A stretch of DNA of 64,000 nt from GAS188 sp044445965 (GTDB lineage: Bacteria > Pseudomonadota > Alphaproteobacteria > Rhizobiales > Beijerinckiaceae), in contig JBIOEJ010000002.1 of the NCBI GenBank assembly GCA_044445965.1, positions 1-64,000 on the forward strand, read 5' to 3'. Made by a program: the position numbers and the translations under genes. Below the pieces are notes generated by a model that worked only from the letters and a program-made list of their open reading frames with translations, did not search any database and was not told where the DNA came from. Positions 62,353 through 64,000 of this stretch are shown here, one piece after another. How positions within the stretch are numbered: the stretch's first letter is position 1; each line of letters opens with the position of its first letter.

Positions 62353-63786
62353 ATGAAATCGGTTCGCATCGGCGGCAAGCTCAGGCGCATGCGCCAGGAG
62401 CGGCACATGACCCAGATGCAGATGGCCGCGGAGCTAGGACTCTCGCCGAGCTATCTCAATCTCATCGAAAGCAATCAGCGCCCGGTGACGGTCCGCGTCC
62501 TCCTCAAGCTCGCCGAGCGCTTCCAGGTCGAGCTGTCGACGCTCGCGCCGGAGGATGACGAGCGGTTGTCGACCAATCTCCTGGAAGTGTTTTCTGACCC
62601 CCTCTTCGACGGGGCCGACGTCAAGACGAGCGATGTGCGCGATCTCGTCTCCAGCCTGCCCGCCGTGGCGCATGCGTTCGTCGATCTCTACGAGGCCTAC
62701 CGGCGTCGCGTCTCGCTCCCCGGCTCGAGCGCCGCCGGCGAGGATGCGAGCGAGGACGGCGCCGCCGGCATTCCGTCCGAGGAGGTCACGGAATTCCTGC
62801 AGCGGCGTTCGAACCATTTCCCGCAGCTCGAGGAATCGGCCGAATCGCTGTGGGTCGAGCACGGCCTTGCCCTGCACACGCTGCATCAGGACCTGATCGA
62901 TCTGCTTTCGCAGCGATTCGCCGTCGACGTCGAGGTCGCGCCCTCGGACGTGATGCAAGGGGAGCTGCGCCGCTACAGCCCGCTCAACCGGCGCCTCGAG
63001 CTTTCCGAGATGCTGCCATTGCCGAGCCGAACTTTCCAGCTCGCGCATCAATTGGCCTTCCTGGCGCTACGCAAGGAGATCGAGGCCATCGCCTCCGCCG
63101 GCAAGTTCCTCACGCCCGCGGCCGATGCGCTGGCGCGCTCGGCGCTGGCCAATTATTTCGCGGGCGCCCTGCTCATGCCTTATGGGCGCTTTCTCGCGGC
63201 GGCGCGTTCGACGCGCTACGACCTCGACGTGCTGCAGCATCGCTTCGGCGTATCCTTCGAGCAGGTCTGTCATCGCTTGTCCACGCTACGCCGCCCCGGC
63301 CAGGAAGGCGTGCCGTTTCACCTCATCCGCGTCGATATCGCGGGGAACATCTCCAAGCGCTTCTCGGCCTCGGGCATCCACATCGCGCGTTTCGGCGCCG
63401 CCTGCCCGCGCTGGAACGTCTATGACGCCTTCGCCACGCCCGGCATGGTGCGGGTGCAAGTGTCGAAGATGCCGGAGGGCGAGGCCTTCTTCTGCATGGC
63501 CCGCACCATCGAGCCGGCTGGGCGCATGACGCGGCGCGGCGGCTTGCCGCACCGTGCGGGCCTGTTGTCGATCGGGCTCGGCTGCGCCATCCAGCATGCG
63601 CGCGATCTCGTCTATTCGGATGGGCTCAATCTCGACGACCCGCAGATCGTAACGCCCATCGGCGTCTCCTGCCGTACCTGCCCGCGCGACGACTGTTCCG
63701 ACCGCGCCATGCCCTCGCTCAACCAGCGTCTCGAGATCGACGAGAACCGACGCGGCCTTTCCACCTATGTGCGGCCGAGGCATTGA
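62353..63786 (+). CDS. ScfR/RamB-type XRE transcriptional regulator (short-chain fatty acid / glyoxylate control)
   Basis: The 477-residue protein has an N-terminal XRE helix-turn-helix (about 5-60, MTQMQMAAELGLSPSYLNLIES), a middle ImmA/IrrE-like domain in which the zinc-protease motif is degenerate (His232-Gln-Leu-Ala-Phe instead of HExxH), and a C-terminal ScfR domain with the Cys cluster SCRTCPRDDCSDRA. This matches regulators of acyl-CoA and glyoxylate metabolism such as RamB. The ATG at 62353 is preferred to a TTG at 62323 lying inside the putative operator. It diverges from aceA, its likely target. Confidence 0.9.
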   Translation: MKSVRIGGKLRRMRQERHMTQMQMAAELGLSPSYLNLIESNQRPVTVRVLLKLAERFQVELSTLAPEDDERLSTNLLEVFSDPLFDGADVKTSDVRDLVSSLPAVAHAFVDLYEAYRRRVSLPGSSAAGEDASEDGAAGIPSEEVTEFLQRRSNHFPQLEESAESLWVEHGLALHTLHQDLIDLLSQRFAVDVEVAPSDVMQGELRRYSPLNRRLELSEMLPLPSRTFQLAHQLAFLALRKEIEAIASAGKFLTPAADALARSALANYFAGALLMPYGRFLAAARSTRYDLDVLQHRFGVSFEQVCHRLSTLRRPGQEGVPFHLIRVDIAGNISKRFSASGIHIARFGAACPRWNVYDAFATPGMVRVQVSKMPEGEAFFCMARTIEPAGRMTRRGGLPHRAGLLSIGLGCAIQHARDLVYSDGLNLDDPQIVTPIGVSCRTCPRDDCSDRAMPSLNQRLEIDENRRGLSTYVRPRH

Positions 63787-63797
63787 AGGGATCGAGC

Positions 63798-64000
63798 TTG
63801 ACGTCCCTTCTTCCGCCCGGCTTCTCCTCCTCCGGCGAGGTCGGGCTCGACAGGCGCTATCGCTGGGCCAAGGCCTCGCTCGACGGCGGCGAGGCGGCCG
63901 AGGCCCGCGATATCTTGCGGCAGACCGTCGCGGAAGCGCCTTCCTGGGCGCCGGCCTGGAAGCTCCTCGGCGACGCTCTTCTGCGCTGCGGCGAGGTCGC
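63798..64000 (+). CDS. TPR-containing protein, N-terminal part (3' end outside window)
   Basis: A frame starting at a TTG (63798), six bases after AAGGGA, is open to the window end. It encodes TSLLPPGFSSSGEVGLDRRY followed by a TPR-like helix pair (EAAEARDILRQTVAEAPSWAPAWKLLGDALLRCGEV). From memory this N-terminus resembles TPR-containing class I methyltransferases of related bacteria, but the catalytic part is not in view. It lies 11 bp after the regulator gene on the same strand. Confidence 0.6.
   Translation, partial: MTSLLPPGFSSSGEVGLDRRYRWAKASLDGGEAAEARDILRQTVAEAPSWAPAWKLLGDALLRCGEV

Overview
The window is GC-rich chromosomal DNA from an alphaproteobacterium, most likely of the order Hyphomicrobiales (Rhizobiales). 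The evidence is the gene order mnmE-rho-hemJ-hemE | DUF299-maf-aroE-coaE-dnaQ, the hisB-DUF2628-hisH-hisA-hisF-hisE-coaA run, the Tim44/TimA-mltA-Smr cluster, small DUF1674 and DUF4170 proteins, a very large NAD-glutamate dehydrogenase and an ScfR-type regulator facing isocitrate lyase. I cannot name a genus. No rRNA, tRNA, insertion sequence or CRISPR array was recognised.

Layout. 1-4190: leftward mnmE (cut by the window edge), rho, hemJ and hemE. 4191-4598: an AT-rich gene-free gap with DnaA-box-like sites at the locus where the Caulobacter-type chromosomal origin lies. Genes on both sides are read away from it, so I call it the probable oriC. 4599-8502: rightward DUF299 regulator, maf, aroE, coaE and dnaQ. 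8490-19246: leftward phosphohexomutase, a three-PAS HWE sensor kinase, a cation/proton antiporter with a C-terminal universal-stress region, the (p)ppGpp synthetase/hydrolase, an ABC substrate-binding protein, a phosphoesterase and an FMN reductase. 19371-25118: rightward HAD hydrolase, his genes and coaA.

25254-28768 is the most unusual part. It looks like an inserted module: a leftward three-gene operon encoding a 116-aa helical protein of unknown function, a 775-aa caspase-family protease fused to two repeated nucleoside-deoxyribosyltransferase/TIR-like modules (one has lost the expected Glu), and a 227-aa TPR protein. The last two genes overlap by a TTGA stop/start. A perfect 34-bp inverted repeat has one arm beginning at that start codon. 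Beside the operon lies a cut-off signal-peptide ORF. I read this as a candidate conflict or programmed-cell-death (antiphage) system.

28960-43348: MmcQ/YjbR protein, PfkB kinase, Smr protein, MltA, TimA, DUF1674 assembly factor, heparinase-like protein, purH, aldo/keto reductase, an antitoxin without a toxin, and the 1605-aa glutamate dehydrogenase. 43349-44373 holds hairpins and one possible gene remnant. 44374-55787: a glycogen cluster (malQ, glgB, glgA, glgX, glgP) lacking glgC, with a broken toxin-antitoxin pair wedged between glgP and glgX. 55788-64000: an RND efflux pair, a DUF4170 protein, aceA divergent from an ScfR-type regulator with TTGYAAA motifs between them, and the start of a TPR-containing protein.
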